Source of the DNA: Neonectria sp. B-13
Taxonomy: Eukaryota > Ascomycota > Sordariomycetes > Hypocreales > Nectriaceae
Assembly: GCA_002682825.1 (NCBI GenBank)
Contig: NOKP01000093.1
Span: 21,142 to 54,537, forward strand
Direction of reading: 5' to 3'
DNA: 33,396 bases
Within the stretch, counting starts at the first letter, position 1, and each line of letters starts with the position of its first letter. Made by a program: the position numbers and the translations under genes. The notes below the pieces were generated by a model. It was not told where the DNA came from. It was given only the letters and a program-made list of their open reading frames with translations, and ran no database searches. This document shows, in pieces, positions 19,363 to 30,404 of the stretch.

Positions 19363-20171
19363 CGTCAAGTTCGCTGATAGTAAGATGAGAAGACTGACAA
19401 GTCTACTTACTTCACAGCTTCTCTTTAATATGTCAAGGCTTTGATCACGGGCCGAGCGTGTCAAACTGTTGCCGTGCACCATATCTAACTTTCGTTTCGT
19501 GGGGACGCGCAACGCACAGCATTATGGTGCTTCAGCAATGTATGAGCTTGTCTGGATTGTATGTGAGACTCATAGCTTGCGTGTCAAAATTCCAGGACAT
19601 TGGCGAGAGCATAAGGCACACCATCCTATGCTGCGGCGTGTGTACTACCTATGGGTAGTGTTTGACCGTATTAGGTAAAACCGCCCATCGCAGAAACGGC
19701 TCTAAATTTGCTCTCGTGCAAGGGTTTCAATGTCACCACGTTTGTCAAATTTGGGGCTGACTGTGAGTAAGTACAGTATGTGGCTAACCCCAGCTGAATT
19801 CGTCTGGTCGCAGTCGCTTGTGCGTAGGTGTCTACTATTACGTACGGATATACATTCATACATACAACATCAGAACTTGTGTCCAATCTGTTACGCACTT
19901 CAAAAGAAGGCATGGTCTGAAGGTGTCGTTGCGCCCAAGTATGGCTCTCGAAAGGAGACGCGACTGGATTGCAAATGGTGAGAAGCGTTTGGCTGTTTTG
20001 CCTTACATACTCAGCATTAGAACTATGACTAGCAACCTTCTAAATGAGTTTTTGCTCAAACTCGGCGGGTGTTGCTACCTTTACCTGGACTCTTGCCGCT
20101 AGGATCAACTTTACTCCAAGGTTCGTCCTTATATCGAGCTCTGCCGCCAAACCTCTGGACTTTCTCATCAG
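19363..20171. other. Intergenic, promoters of the flanking divergent genes
   Basis: About 800 bp without a supported gene. A TATA-like TTATATC lies at 20129-20135, about 40 bp before the secreted-protein start at 20172. Confidence 0.4.
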
Positions 20172-20819
20172 ATGCTTGCGACGCTCACCACTCTGCTCGC
20201 TGCCATATCGGCTACCACGGCCTCAGAACACACATGCAGCTCTTCCCGTAATCCTGGCTCCATATCTGTCACCCCCCATGATCAATATTCATCCTCTGTC
20301 GGTGTTCTGGGTTGCAAGATCAACACCAACCGCGTCGCTTACTGGCCTACGGAGGTTGGGTGCGACAACATCTGCGTCAAGGTTACTTACGAGGGGCGCG
20401 AGGTTCACCTTTTGAAGATTGACCACTCTGCAGGCGTTTTTGACATTTCCTACGACGCCTGGAACTATCTTTACGTGGGAAAATCTGCTGCTGAGGATCC
20501 GCAACACGGCGGTGGGCTTCCTATGAAATATGAGACTGTCCAGCCCAGCGAGTGCTTGCCCTTGCTCGACAACGGCAAGCTGCCTCTTTCCGCTGCTAAT
20601 AGTATGAACTACGTTGCCTCTTGTTTGTCCCAGCCCAGCAGCTGGGTTGCTCAAAACTACGAGCTGTACAACATCAATGATCCTCAATGCACCTCGGGCG
20701 TCGACGAGCTTTGTGTTCTGGACCTTACCAAGTCTAACCAACCGTCTTGCCCCTCCACACTTGGCGCGCCGGGCAACCTCGACCTCAAGGTCAAGGATAT
20801 CCCCTATAATAGTGCTTGA
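20172..20819 (+). CDS. Small secreted protein, likely double-psi beta-barrel
   Basis: Single exon of 215 aa. Residues 1-18 (MLATLTTLLAAISATTAS) are a typical signal peptide. The mature part has about nine cysteines and the blocks VGVLGCKINTNRVAYWP, VGCDNICVKVTYEGREV, HIDHSAG-like LLKIDHSAGVFDISYDAWN and GGGLPMKYETVQPSECL. The combination of C-x-x-x-C-V-x-V, the H/D-H-S-x-G-x-x-D-I-S turn and the closing E-C is what I expect of fungal RlpA/barwin-like double-psi beta-barrel secreted proteins; the fold is inferred. Such proteins are extracellular and sometimes act in wall binding or host interaction. It has no membrane helix and no GPI tail. A polyadenylation-type AATAAA lies downstream at 21125-21130. 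Confidence 0.75.
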   Translation: MLATLTTLLAAISATTASEHTCSSSRNPGSISVTPHDQYSSSVGVLGCKINTNRVAYWPTEVGCDNICVKVTYEGREVHLLKIDHSAGVFDISYDAWNYLYVGKSAAEDPQHGGGLPMKYETVQPSECLPLLDNGKLPLSAANSMNYVASCLSQPSSWVAQNYELYNINDPQCTSGVDELCVLDLTKSNQPSCPSTLGAPGNLDLKVKDIPYNSA

Positions 20820-21545
20820 GGAGGAGGTATGGAGGAGGCGGGAAGAAGGGAAAAGAGGGGTAAAGAAGGGCGGGGGGACGATAATGCCATCACGTAGCTA
20901 TGAGCGGGCTACTGGTCTGCCGCCTTGTACTCATCGCTACTGTGTGTTTTTACGCGTCAGAATCCTTTTTGACCTAGTGTTTGGTGACAATACGGACGAG
21001 CAACTAGGGGGTTATACAGTAACGACCGTGGAGGATGGTGGAATCTGACTTTCCGCACGGCCAAATACAGCATTGAACTAACGGACACTCTTCGCGATCG
21101 TTCTTGTACTGTACTTTAGATGGGAATAAAGATTGTATTTACTTGAGTGCTTTTAGCCTACGCGAGTGAAGTATACCCACGTGTTCCCTTCATAATGCCT
21201 GCTTCATGCCTTTGCTAAATGTCAGAATGCAGCCATACTCTCAATCCACACGAGTTTGTTAAGTATGCGTTTGACGTGCGGGAAAGTTGTAGTCATTCTT
21301 CCCTCCGCCTCCCGACCCAAGGAAGTACACTTGACTTTTGCCTAAATTTGCTCCTCATCACTGGCCACCCACCATAGAAGCTGTTCTATGACATGGCTCT
21401 GGAAAAGTGAGACATCAGCGAGCCAACGCGTTCAAGGTGGTGTATTCTCGCCGTAGCAGCACTGAGCAAGACCAGAAGGGCTTACAGCGACTAGACAGAT
21501 GATCGTCGACGGAGGTTATCTGTACGGTCGCACCTTAGCTAAGGA
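20820..21545. other. 3' flank and intergenic
   Basis: The first part is a purine-rich run after the stop codon (20819-20880), and AATAAA at 21125-21130 may end the upstream transcript. The rest shows no gene. Confidence 0.45.
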
Positions 21546-22545
21546 GTGCCAAAGGTGCAAAAACCCAAATCCACATACTCCAAAGACTTTCCAGTCGCCT
21601 CTCCGCACCAATTTGTTGAGGCCCCAAGCCTCGAGAGTCACGTTACCACCACCACCATTTTTAGTGGCGAATCGCCGACTTCGCCCCTTGTGAGTAGTCA
21701 AACTAGAGACAGATGGGTGCAACGGCAGCAAACGTCAATTGCTGCCAAGGGTGCGGCCCCTGTTAACGGTCAGCCAAAGCGTCACAACACGCCAAGAGTG
21801 AAGCTCATCAAGGGTTCCGTTCTCAGCATCCACGAGACTACCCAGTTCGCAAGATGTGGTACACGGCCGTTACGTGCGACTCCAACGATTCCACTCTGAT
21901 AAACAGGTACGGTCTACGCGCTCGCGCGTACAACCCTCGCACGGAGCTTCTTCTCGCCATCGCCTACTACAACGAAGACAATGCCCTCCTTGCCTACACG
22001 TTCTATAGCGTCATGCTTAACTTAACATCTGTGATATTACCAATTCAAAGTGATTGTCATTCTGGTATATTCGTGGTCTAGCTTAGTAAAAGATCATCGT
22101 ATGCCTAGTCTTTAAGAGTATCAATAAGGCTGATGAGAATGTTTTCAATGTCCGTATAATGATAACGCGCATCTACTAGGACAGCATTATCAAGAAGGAC
22201 GTCAGTACAAAGCAGACAGTAGCCCATATCTATAAGTACACCAGCCAGATATCCATGACGCCTGACCAGGAGCTTGTTCGTCCGACCGACGGCTCGCAGG
22301 CGAACCTGCCGCTTGTGCAGTTCATCTTCTGACTAAAGTAGAAGAACAGTATGATTAACTCACATTGCTGGTTGTTCAACGCCTTCAGCCGCAATCTAAA
22401 TCCAGAGGTTGTCGTCCTAATCAATGCTAGAATGAAACCCAGCCCTGGCGCACTTCTATCACTGTAGTAAGGCATCCATAATAAGGATCATGGCAGTGCA
22501 TACAGTGAGATCCACGCCATACTAGGTAACTACAACCACAAGCTC
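21546..22545 (+). pseudogene. Chitin synthase pseudogene (5' part)
   Basis: Consecutive blocks of a class I-III chitin synthase are readable in three frames. VKLIKGSVLSI is at 21798-21830. MWYTAVTCDSND, then RTELLLAIAYYNED and SVMLNL, lie in the next frame (21854-22040). From about 22075 a third frame gives [58 protein letters not shown] and EIHAILGNY. In-frame stops fall at 22084, 22087, 22177, 22330, 22339, 22465 and 22468. Five of them sit where the family has Trp or Gln and are explained by G-to-A or C-to-T changes. The catalytic domain (including the QRRRW motif) is not found downstream. Chitin synthases are plasma-membrane glycosyltransferases that build wall chitin; this copy cannot encode one. 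Confidence 0.85.
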
Positions 22546-25395
22546 TGCGATCCTCTTGGATTGTTCGAGTGCTAGGAAGCTCCCAGTGATACCTAAGATA
22601 GATCGTTTTGGTGCCATGTTCTACAACAACCTTCTGGGTACGGCGTCTCGAGCCCTCGCGTCTCAACTCGGAACGCTTGGTCAGGCGACTCAACAGTCCA
22701 AGTTCGAAAGCCGACATGCTGATGACACGCCTACAGTAGCGCCATCGGCACTGGTCCCAGCTGACCTTCATCTTTGATTTTGTGAGCGCACGGAATAAAA
22801 TGCATTGTCTCACGGAAGAACCGAGACAGGTCTTGCAGCAGGATGGAGGGACATTTACACGTAGGCACCGACGTCACTTCGAGCCAAATGCCGGTTGTTA
22901 TACGCACCTAGCCACTAACGCTATGTTTGGTATCGAAGGAGTAGCATCCCCGATGTCGTGCAACCTAGCTAAAGACGCTGAGAGCTCAGGCGTATAACAA
23001 CTACGTACAACAGCGGTCATGCACATTCACGAGACATTTCCAAATGCGTACGAAGATGGGCTCAGGGACAGAAAATCTGATCTGACATGGCAGACGTCTT
23101 TGGGTAATACTAAGCCTCGAAAGAAGACCAACAACACTGAGCCCACAGCACGGTGAAACATCAGCCTTTACCTTTACCTTTGAATTTCGAACTTCTCCTC
23201 GACGACAAGGAATAACTTCAGTCTCAGTCATCCTTTCGCCCTTTCGTAGCAGTGAAGAGTTGAACAGAAAGCCATGGCGAGCCCTGAAGATTGGCAGGAG
23301 ATGTCGACGTCACGGCAACCAGAACGCCATCTGACACACTACTCACCCCAGACTTTGTGGCATGCTTGCTTGTTGGGCACCTAAGAAACACAGTGCGTCC
23401 TCTTATATGGCGCCTGGAAATGCGGATGTCCATATCGAGAACTCAGTGACTGTCGTGTGGGGCCAGCAACTCGAGAAAAGCGGCTTGGGTACAGATGCAA
23501 GCTAGAATACCGGCACGCACGGTAGCTCCCGACTTTCGTTCTCATCCTCATTCTCAATACTGTAACTTGTTTCTACGCTACCGTGGAGCACCAAGCTGTT
23601 GGTCACTGGTCACTCTGTCCAAATCAAAGTCAGAATACTATCAACATCGCCATGTATAGCGTCTTTAGAATTTTCAACCAGGGTATCAGTGTTTTCGTGT
23701 GTCTCAGACCAACCTGGTTCAGTTAGGTACCTTTGCGCTGCAACAAGATCATTGCTCACGGCCTCACCTTGCTGGCCAAAAACAGGCCTGATAGTAAATG
23801 TGTTGGACACACTAAGATATGAAGGTGGCTCAAGGTGGTAGTAATAGGAGGCTGTTTAGATCACAGGTTGTCTGATACCAAGGTGGGGGCCCGACTGGCT
23901 TTTCAATTGATCTTAGTGTGTGTGATGAAGGTGATGAAGTTGATTTTTCTTATACCGGGTCCAACTAATTTTCGTGGCGTGCAATTAGGTTGCCGTTTGA
24001 CGCCAGGCCGTCTTGAATACAGGCCGTCCTAACTATGAAGATCATGACCTGTCTGACAAACGAACCATTCACGGAAACTCTGACGTCGTAGAGACTGTGT
24101 CAACAAGACTTTTAGCTTAGTCAACCTGTACATGCAACTTGAACTAGCGTGGGGACGCCGACTCACACGGGCAAAGCCCGATGTGTCAGAAACATGCAAG
24201 AGAAACCTCGTTTCGTTTTTGCTTCTCATCGTTGTCCTTTTGTTCCTCCTTTCCAGATTTTGTCTTGCCCTTTCCATATATCAACAGCTTCCTTAACAGC
24301 CTAACCAGAAACGGACGAGCAAGAAGAACACACATCGCGTACTGCTGCCCACACACGTTAACGAGGACCTTTTCATACGCCGTGTTGCACTTGCCGGAAC
24401 AAATTTGTAGATGGAGAAGGCGGATCTACACTTGTTCGCCCAGTGATTCAAAAGAGCATAAAATACAAACTGTCAGGTCGCCAGTCGGTCACAGTGGCCT
24501 GGAGCGAACAGGTCGGTCAAATGTCACAAGCTCGATTCTTGCACTTAACCTCGAGGCAGAGATGCGGCAACTTATAATGATTCATAGGCCTCACCGAGGA
24601 GCATTACTAAATAACACGACGGAAAGATCCAGCTCAAGCCATCGTAAATGTTACAGTGTTTCGGGATGGAGGGTTCGTGATAAAGTTTGATGTTGCTAGT
24701 AGAATCATGGTGGCAGGGACAGTATGACATGTACAGTATAGCCTGGATTTGTGCCGTTACGAATAAGTGTTTGTTACGTCTATGTCGTTTATAAGAGTCG
24801 AAGGGGCGACGAAGGGGGCACCGGTTTGTAACGTTCAAGTGCCTTTCACCTCTGTAAATTCTTCCCAACGCAACATCAAACACATGCCTAGGACATTTGG
24901 GCTGGTAAGCAACGTCGGTATCCACTCTGTGTCAGTGTTATATGTATCTAGCAAGAAAGTAAAAGTGCGTTGCCAACCCATTTGTACAATTAAGAAGAAA
25001 AAAAGGCTAATTTGTCTTATCGTAGCGTTGGCAGAACAAACAATTTTAGAGACAACAAGACTACCGACGTGCCACAAAAAGATGAACGTCCCTTGCGGGA
25101 CCAACAACCCATCCATATATCGTGACACGACGCAGGACCGGGGGAATGCACGTCAGCGGTCTAAATAAATAAAAAGAGCCATAAATAGAATAGAAATGAA
25201 ACACAAGAGTGAGAACAAAAGTAGAAGAAAGAAGAAAGATTGGAGGGGTGCTACTTTTGCAGTCTCTTGAGCCAACTAGTATGACCAGGCCGTAAATGAT
25301 AGCTAAGGTGCAGGCAACTACGCATCTACAGTTCGGATACAGAGGTAGGGAACAATTAATCGAAAACTCACAGTCACGTCTAATAGGAAGAATTT
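22546..25395. other. Gene-poor stretch of about 2.8 kb
   Basis: I see no intact gene. Short frames on both strands have no motifs, signal peptides or splice-linked partners. The region immediately right of 22545 may hold further, unrecognisable chitin synthase remnant. Confidence 0.45.
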
Positions 25396-25860
25396 TCACT
25401 GCTCGAGTATCCAGCGTTCGTTCCAGTACTCAGCCATCTGGCCGGCGGCTACTTCTTCGACGGTAGCGTGAGGGTGGCTGGTGACGTTTCTAGCTGACAG
25501 GGCGCGCATGTCATAGATACGAAATCTCGCCAGCTTGCACTAGGTTTCAAGATGATACTGTTACGGCAGATATGGGCAAGGCTTTTCTGCGCTCACGTTT
25601 GCTGAGGATCGCCGGCCCAGTCAATCTGTTAAGTGCTGTCTGCGCCAAAGAGGCTCCCACTACCATCCAGACCCCCGTAAAGAGTATCTGCTGTGAAGTC
25701 TAGCAGAGCATTGACTCCGACTGTTCGCGGTAGACGACTGTAGTATCCCATTGCCAGTTGTATTCTGAGAACTTACGTGCATGAATCCCACCAGTTCGGC
25801 TGAGCTTTGACTCCTGAACGGAAAGTCAACGCCTTTTGTAAAATTAACATGACATAAGTG
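25396..25860 (-). pseudogene. Unidentified gene remnant or spliced gene
   Basis: The end is a clean frame of 47 codons after a CTAG acceptor (TGC at 25539): LARFRIYDMRALSARNVTS, then TVEEVAAGQMAEYWNERW, stopping at 25396. Upstream on the same strand lie VDFPFRSQSSAELVGFMH, followed by two competing frames, FSEYNWQWDTTVVYREQ and RLPRTVGVNALLDFTADTLY, both interrupted by stops. GTAAGT and GTGAGC donors occur, but no phase-consistent model joins all pieces. I do not recognise the family. It is either a decayed gene or one with introns I could not resolve. Confidence 0.35.
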
Positions 25861-25943
25861 TGGAACCACTTGACAAGTCGCGGTCGCGAGTCGCGTCATC
25901 CTCCGACACACCCTCCTTCTTCAACATCACACAACATACTCAA

Positions 25944-26138
25944 ATGAAGACTCCTAGACGATCTTTTAGTGGGATTATAAGCAGAAATCGCGGTTTTAAT
26001 AGAGGGTTGAATTATGTATCCAGAGCTCTTATCTGCAGCGAGGAACATAAGGGAAGAAGCAATCGCGATGTCGCTGCCAAATTTCACGTATCACCCTCGA
26101 CAGTCTCGAAGATCTGGAATACAGAGCGTCTAGGGTAA
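25944..26138 (+). pseudogene. Transposase-type helix-turn-helix fragment
   Basis: From Met at 25944 the frame gives 64 aa. RSNRDVAAKFHVSPSTVSKIWN resembles the homeodomain-like DNA-binding helix-turn-helix at the N-terminus of Tc1/mariner-type transposases (G-x-S-x-R-x-I-A-x-x-x-x-V-S-x-S-T-V). No DDE/D catalytic region follows, and no terminal inverted repeats were found. It is probably a truncated relic, though a small HTH protein cannot be excluded. Confidence 0.4.
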
Positions 26139-26439
26139 CTATATTAACCAATTTTCCAAACGTAGATAGAAGTGCGGTAACGACCACCCTGAAGGGGATT
26201 AAAGTGAAGACAACAAAGAATACGGAAAAATACCGGTGCTAACGATAAACTATCTCATTGTTCTAGTTTATTGCATTTCGCCTGATTTCTTACTCCCAGC
26301 AGCTCACGTGATGAGACTGAAGAACATGAAGTCTAAAAAGCGCCGTGCGAATCTAGCCGCCGACGGAAGAGCCCCCTTTTTGTGAAGCCTGGCAAAATCA
26401 AAAGAGAAGGTAGCATGTAACACGTATATGCGAGGCGGT
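26139..26439. other. Intergenic
   Basis: About 300 bp without features. It is the 3' flank of the CFEM gene on the minus strand. Confidence 0.4.
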
Positions 26440-28832
26440 TCACAGGACAAGAGCTGCAACAAAGACAACAGCTGCGTAGCCTACAACGGCTTGAGCAGCG
26501 CCGCCAGTGACGAGGACCTCACCAAGGGTGGTGGCGGTAGGAACAGCGTAATTGTCAGTACCAGTAGGGGTAGAGGTAACAGTGGGGTACAGAGTGTTGG
26601 GGACGGCAGGTCCGGTAGTGGCCGGAGGAACAACATTGACACTGCCAGAGGGGCCTGTGGTGAAGCCGATCTCCGGAACAGCATATTCGGTGGAGATGGC
26701 CACAGCGGTGCCGTTCCCTGCGATGGTGGAGCCATCAGTAGCGATCAAGGGCTGGGTGATGGTGGTGTGGACCGTCACCGTAGTGTAGGGGGCCGATACA
26801 ATAACCGTGGTGCCGGTGATGGTAATGATGCTTGTAACACTCTCGGCCCCGGTGTACACAGCGGGGTTTTCGGAGCCGTAACCTACACAGATACCTTGAA
26901 AGAATGATATCGCCTTGGCGACAACGTCGTCGGATTCGCCATGCGCGTACAAACACTGGAAGACGTTGTTGACGAAGGTCTGGTCCGGGCAATAGCAGGC
27001 AGCATCCGTGTTGTCCCTGCAGTCCTTGACGATGCCGAGGAAGGTGTTGATGCAACCGGGAACGACGTCGGGGACGTTGTAGCTGGAGGTAGGGGTGGCA
27101 GGATGATCCTCGTCGGTCATTTGGGAGGAGGAAGAGGCGCTGATGTTAGGATGAGTGGGAGAGGAGGTGCTGGTAGACTCGTCGACGCGAGTCTCGGCCG
27201 TGGTGACGACGGTGGTCCCGACGGCGATAGTCTCGGTGACGACAACCGGAGGTCCAGAGGTAATAGAGCAGCCAGCAACCTCGGAATTGCAAGAACTGAT
27301 GGTCCTGAGGCTGGTGGCGTAGATAGTAGACGTGGTGCTGTAGCTGGTGCCAATGGTGGCTTTGGTCTCGATATGGGTCCTTGTGTTGGATCGAAGCCCA
27401 GTCAGCGACGTCTCGCTGGCGCCTGGACATGTCACGGTGTTGGTGATATGATAAGCAGTAGTGGAGACGGCAACACTCTCGGTAATAACGACAGGATGTG
27501 ATTCCGCGGTACCGTTCGAGATGCCGGTGCCGTGACTTGTGGCTGTGTGAGTGATGATGGTATAGGCAGTGGAAGTGCTGTCGTAGGTGACAACGTGCGG
27601 GGTAGAGCAGCCGCTGGCCTCCGTATCGACGATTTCGTTGGTGGTGGCCGGTGGCTTACTCGAGGAAGTAGTCTTGGTGCTCTTGGCGGCGGATCTGGTA
27701 TGGCTGCTGCTGCTATGCGTGGTAGTTGACCGCTGGTTTGTGGTTGTTGTATCTTTGGCTGTACTGCTGCTGGGCTGGGTGTGATCCCCAGAGTTGGAAC
27801 TGGTGGTTTTGTGGCCTCCGCAGCTGTGGGCGGTGCACTTGTGGCTGCTGGTTGGAAGGGTGCTGGTGACAAAGCCACTAGTGGAGGTAGTCTGAATGTG
27901 GCTCTTGCAATTGGAGGCGCTACAAGAGTAACCGCGGGTGCTGGAAGTGGTAGCGGTAGATTTAGTAGCAGTAGACCTGGCGGTAGTAGACCTAGTAGCA
28001 GTGGACCTAGTAGCAATAGACCTGGCGGTGGTAGACCTAGCAGTAGACCTGGCACTAGTAGACTTAGTAGAGGCGGTGGACACACTGACGCTGGTTTGGT
28101 AGCCCTTGCAGTCAGGCTTAGTACACTTTTCACTAGTGGTGGTCCTGCCGGAGCGGAAGCTTGTCGTGCTGGCAGTCACGACGGCAGTGGTGAGCGTGGC
28201 CGGTGTCTTGCAGTGGAAGCCAACAGAGGGGATCTCTATCTTGCATTTGTCCTTGCTCTTTCCTTGCTTGGGGTAGACGAATGAAACCCTCTTGGCTCCA
28301 CCGCATTGAGTGTTTGTGATTGTGTTGTAGCTGCCACTGGAACACTGGTGGGACTGACGGCACAGCGACCCGTCCTGCATCTCGTAGTGAAGCTCCAAAC
28401 GAATGTCGAACTCGACACTGACGTGAAAAGTGGAGACGGAGAAGCTGGAGACGCTGGACTTAGAGCCGCAGTTGAACGAAGGAGCGGACGTGACATCATG
28501 ACCACAATGGCTGGAAATGGCTTTCCCGAATGTGCGGCCGTCGAGACCACGCTTGGAGGATGACTGACACGACCAGCCACCGGCAAAGTTCCAGCCGTTC
28601 CAGTTGTCAAAGCTGCCAGTGCCGAGACTTTCCCAAGTCCAGCCATTCTTCATGTCGACATCGCAGTGATTGATGGAATTGCTAGGAATGATGTACTTTT
28701 TGGCATTCGTGCCCCACTGCATAGACAGTCAGTTTGAGGTCGATGGCAGTTTGCGCCTGTGCAGGAACATACCTGAGCGTTGACTTCGCCAAAGCCGGCA
28801 ATCATCACCAGTATCGCAAGTAGAGATTTCAT
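26440..28832 (-). CDS. CFEM-domain, Ser/Thr-rich cell-surface protein
   Basis: Exon 1 (28832-28773) encodes exactly the signal peptide MKSLLAILVMIAGFGEVNAQ. A 56-nt intron (GTATGT...TATGCAG) leads to exon 2 (28716-26440); the protein is 778 aa. Residues 21-190 form a Cys- and Trp-rich domain (NGWTWESLG, GWNFAGGWSC, KRGLDGRTFG, CGGAKRVSFVYP). A Ser/Thr-rich stalk with T-A-R-S-type repeats follows, probably O-mannosylated. A CFEM-like domain starts at C575, with the CxC pair preceded by Asp (NTDAACYC), a residue that binds haem iron in studied CFEM proteins. A Ser/Thr region then ends in a hydrophobic tail (AVVGYAAVVFVAALVL), as for GPI anchoring. CFEM proteins are fungal surface proteins linked to haem uptake or host interaction. 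Only six of the usual eight cysteines are seen. Confidence 0.85.
27951..28070. repeat. 15-bp coding minisatellite
   Basis: Degenerate units of about 15 bp of the form GTAGACCTAGTAGCA lie inside the CFEM gene. On the coding strand they give Thr-Ala-Arg-Ser and Thr-Ala-Thr-Arg-Ser repeats in the stalk. Unit number may vary between strains. Confidence 0.7.
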
Positions 28833-29110
28833 AGCGGTGAGCTGAGTCGTATAAAAGATGGAAAGATAACGAATGCCTGTGTTGTGGTCGGGGTTGTCTA
28901 AGAAAAAGCGTATAGTGCGACTGACTGTTGGTGTAGGCAGCTGTTGCAACACAAGGAAAGTACGGTTGAAGCGTTTGGGTCCGAAGAAGCGAATGACCTT
29001 GGCAATTTGACGAGGGAAAAAGAGACTACAAGGAGCAAAAAGAGTGTTAGATAGAAATAATGAGCTACGAAGTAAAAGCCATGGTTAAGATGCAAGGATA
29101 CACAAAGCAG

Positions 29111-29123
29111 CTATATATATACC
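29111..29123 (-). promoter_or_regulatory. TATA box candidate for the CFEM gene
   Basis: The minus strand reads GGTATATATATAG about 280 bp before the CFEM start codon. If used, it implies a 5' leader of roughly 250 nt. No other minus-strand gene lies between. Confidence 0.4.
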
Positions 29124-30360
29124 CCAGTCGATAACCTGAGAAAACAAGTACAAAAGTTCAGGGTGTGATTGAGCGAGAATTCAACTGGGACTCGTACATG
29201 ACGCATCCTGATTCGTGTGTTTCTCAGCATTCTTCGAAACCTTCCTTCCTATTACATCCTGTATTGTTGAACCTTTTTAGTCACTCTTTTGCTACTCTCG
29301 TTTGCTTACCGAACCCTGTCGCGCGACCAGGAAATAGTTCGCATCTACTAGGCGCATCCTGCGTTATCGATGTCGAGCAAGGAGAGCCCTCGCTCACGGT
29401 GCTGTGCCAGCTGGAGGCTACTGAAAATAGGCATTGACTGCTATTTCTGTTGCGGCAGAACTAGGCAGACATCCTAGCCACACGCAGCAGCGAACTCAGG
29501 AACACCCAGACGCGCCTTTATTAGTCATGGAGGCTTTGACTGAGAACCAGGTGGAGATTTTGTATGGACCAGCCGGCCAGATACTCCGACAGCAACCACT
29601 GAAGTAACATAATGACTCATCTGCGGCAGTGGGATTGCTGCTCCGAAGGTTGAGCTATCGGTATGTACAGGACCCGGGTTCGAAATATCGTAAACCTCCG
29701 CTAAGGCGTAACGTTTCTACAGGACTACAGCATAGAGTGAACTATGCCTAGCGTTTGGTGTTTTAACAGAACAGACCAGACTAAGTTTCTGTAAGTCGTG
29801 GTCAAACGCAGTACTTGGCTGGGGCCAGTAAATATTGGGCTGCCTTCTATTGCACCGTGAACATTGAGCGGTCGCTATAGATCCCAGGCATCACGGCGAA
29901 AAGGGGCATCACCTGAGCTCTTTTCCTGTTCTGTCAACAGCTGTGGGAGTATGTCACGGAAAGGACATTGACTGGGCCGAGATGCATTTAGATAAAACGG
30001 CCTTGCATAGACGACATTATGCTAGGTTAGGAACAATCATGAAGAGAACAGAGGACAGAAAATAATGAAAATAGCTCAAGTACGGCATGAGGCTACCCCT
30101 TTGATACGGGTGAGGATGCTTCGGATGGCTGGCTAGCACCGCGATGGTGCAGGACATGTTAGCATCATGTTAGCATCATACTGACGTCCTAGCACTGTGC
30201 ACGGTGAACAGAAGAGCTTTGGTATAGCATAGGACACAGGTATCTACTGCGTTTGGTACATGGTGCATTGTCAGGCTGAAGGCAAGTCTGTACTGTTCTG
30301 TGCCGGATCGGTCATACAGACACAAATGTGCGTCTATCTAATCTAGCTAAGGCTCCCACT
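29124..30360. other. Intergenic, no supported gene
   Basis: About 1.2 kb without a recognisable gene. An 11-12-bp direct repeat (CATGTTAGCATC region, about 30156-30179) is visible. A frame at 29165-29437 has no motif. Confidence 0.45.
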
Positions 30361-30361
30361 A

Positions 30362-30404
30362 ACCATTACGCTTTCCAAGCGTGTAACCACTGCGCTACGG
30401 AACC
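30362..30404 (-). pseudogene. tRNA-Val-like 5' half
   Basis: The minus strand begins GGTTCCGTAGCGCAGTGGTT, which closely matches the 5' end of eukaryotic tRNA-Val, including a good box A (TAGCGCAGTGG). It continues ACACGCTTGG, like the anticodon-stem start. No T-arm box B (GGTTCGANNCC) or matching acceptor 3' strand follows within about 100 bp, so it is a truncated tRNA-derived fragment, possibly part of a SINE-like element. Confidence 0.45.

Noticed and set aside
22427..22813. 128-codon minus-strand frame
   Set aside because: Partly antisense to the chitin synthase relic; no motif of its own.
26428..28363. Long Gly/Val-rich frames on the plus strand
   Set aside because: Antisense shadows of the Ser/Thr-rich CFEM gene.
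29620..29695. tRNA-like box B (GGTTCGAAATA) near 29676
   Set aside because: The T stem does not pair, the upstream box A is weak and no acceptor stem closes; not a tRNA.
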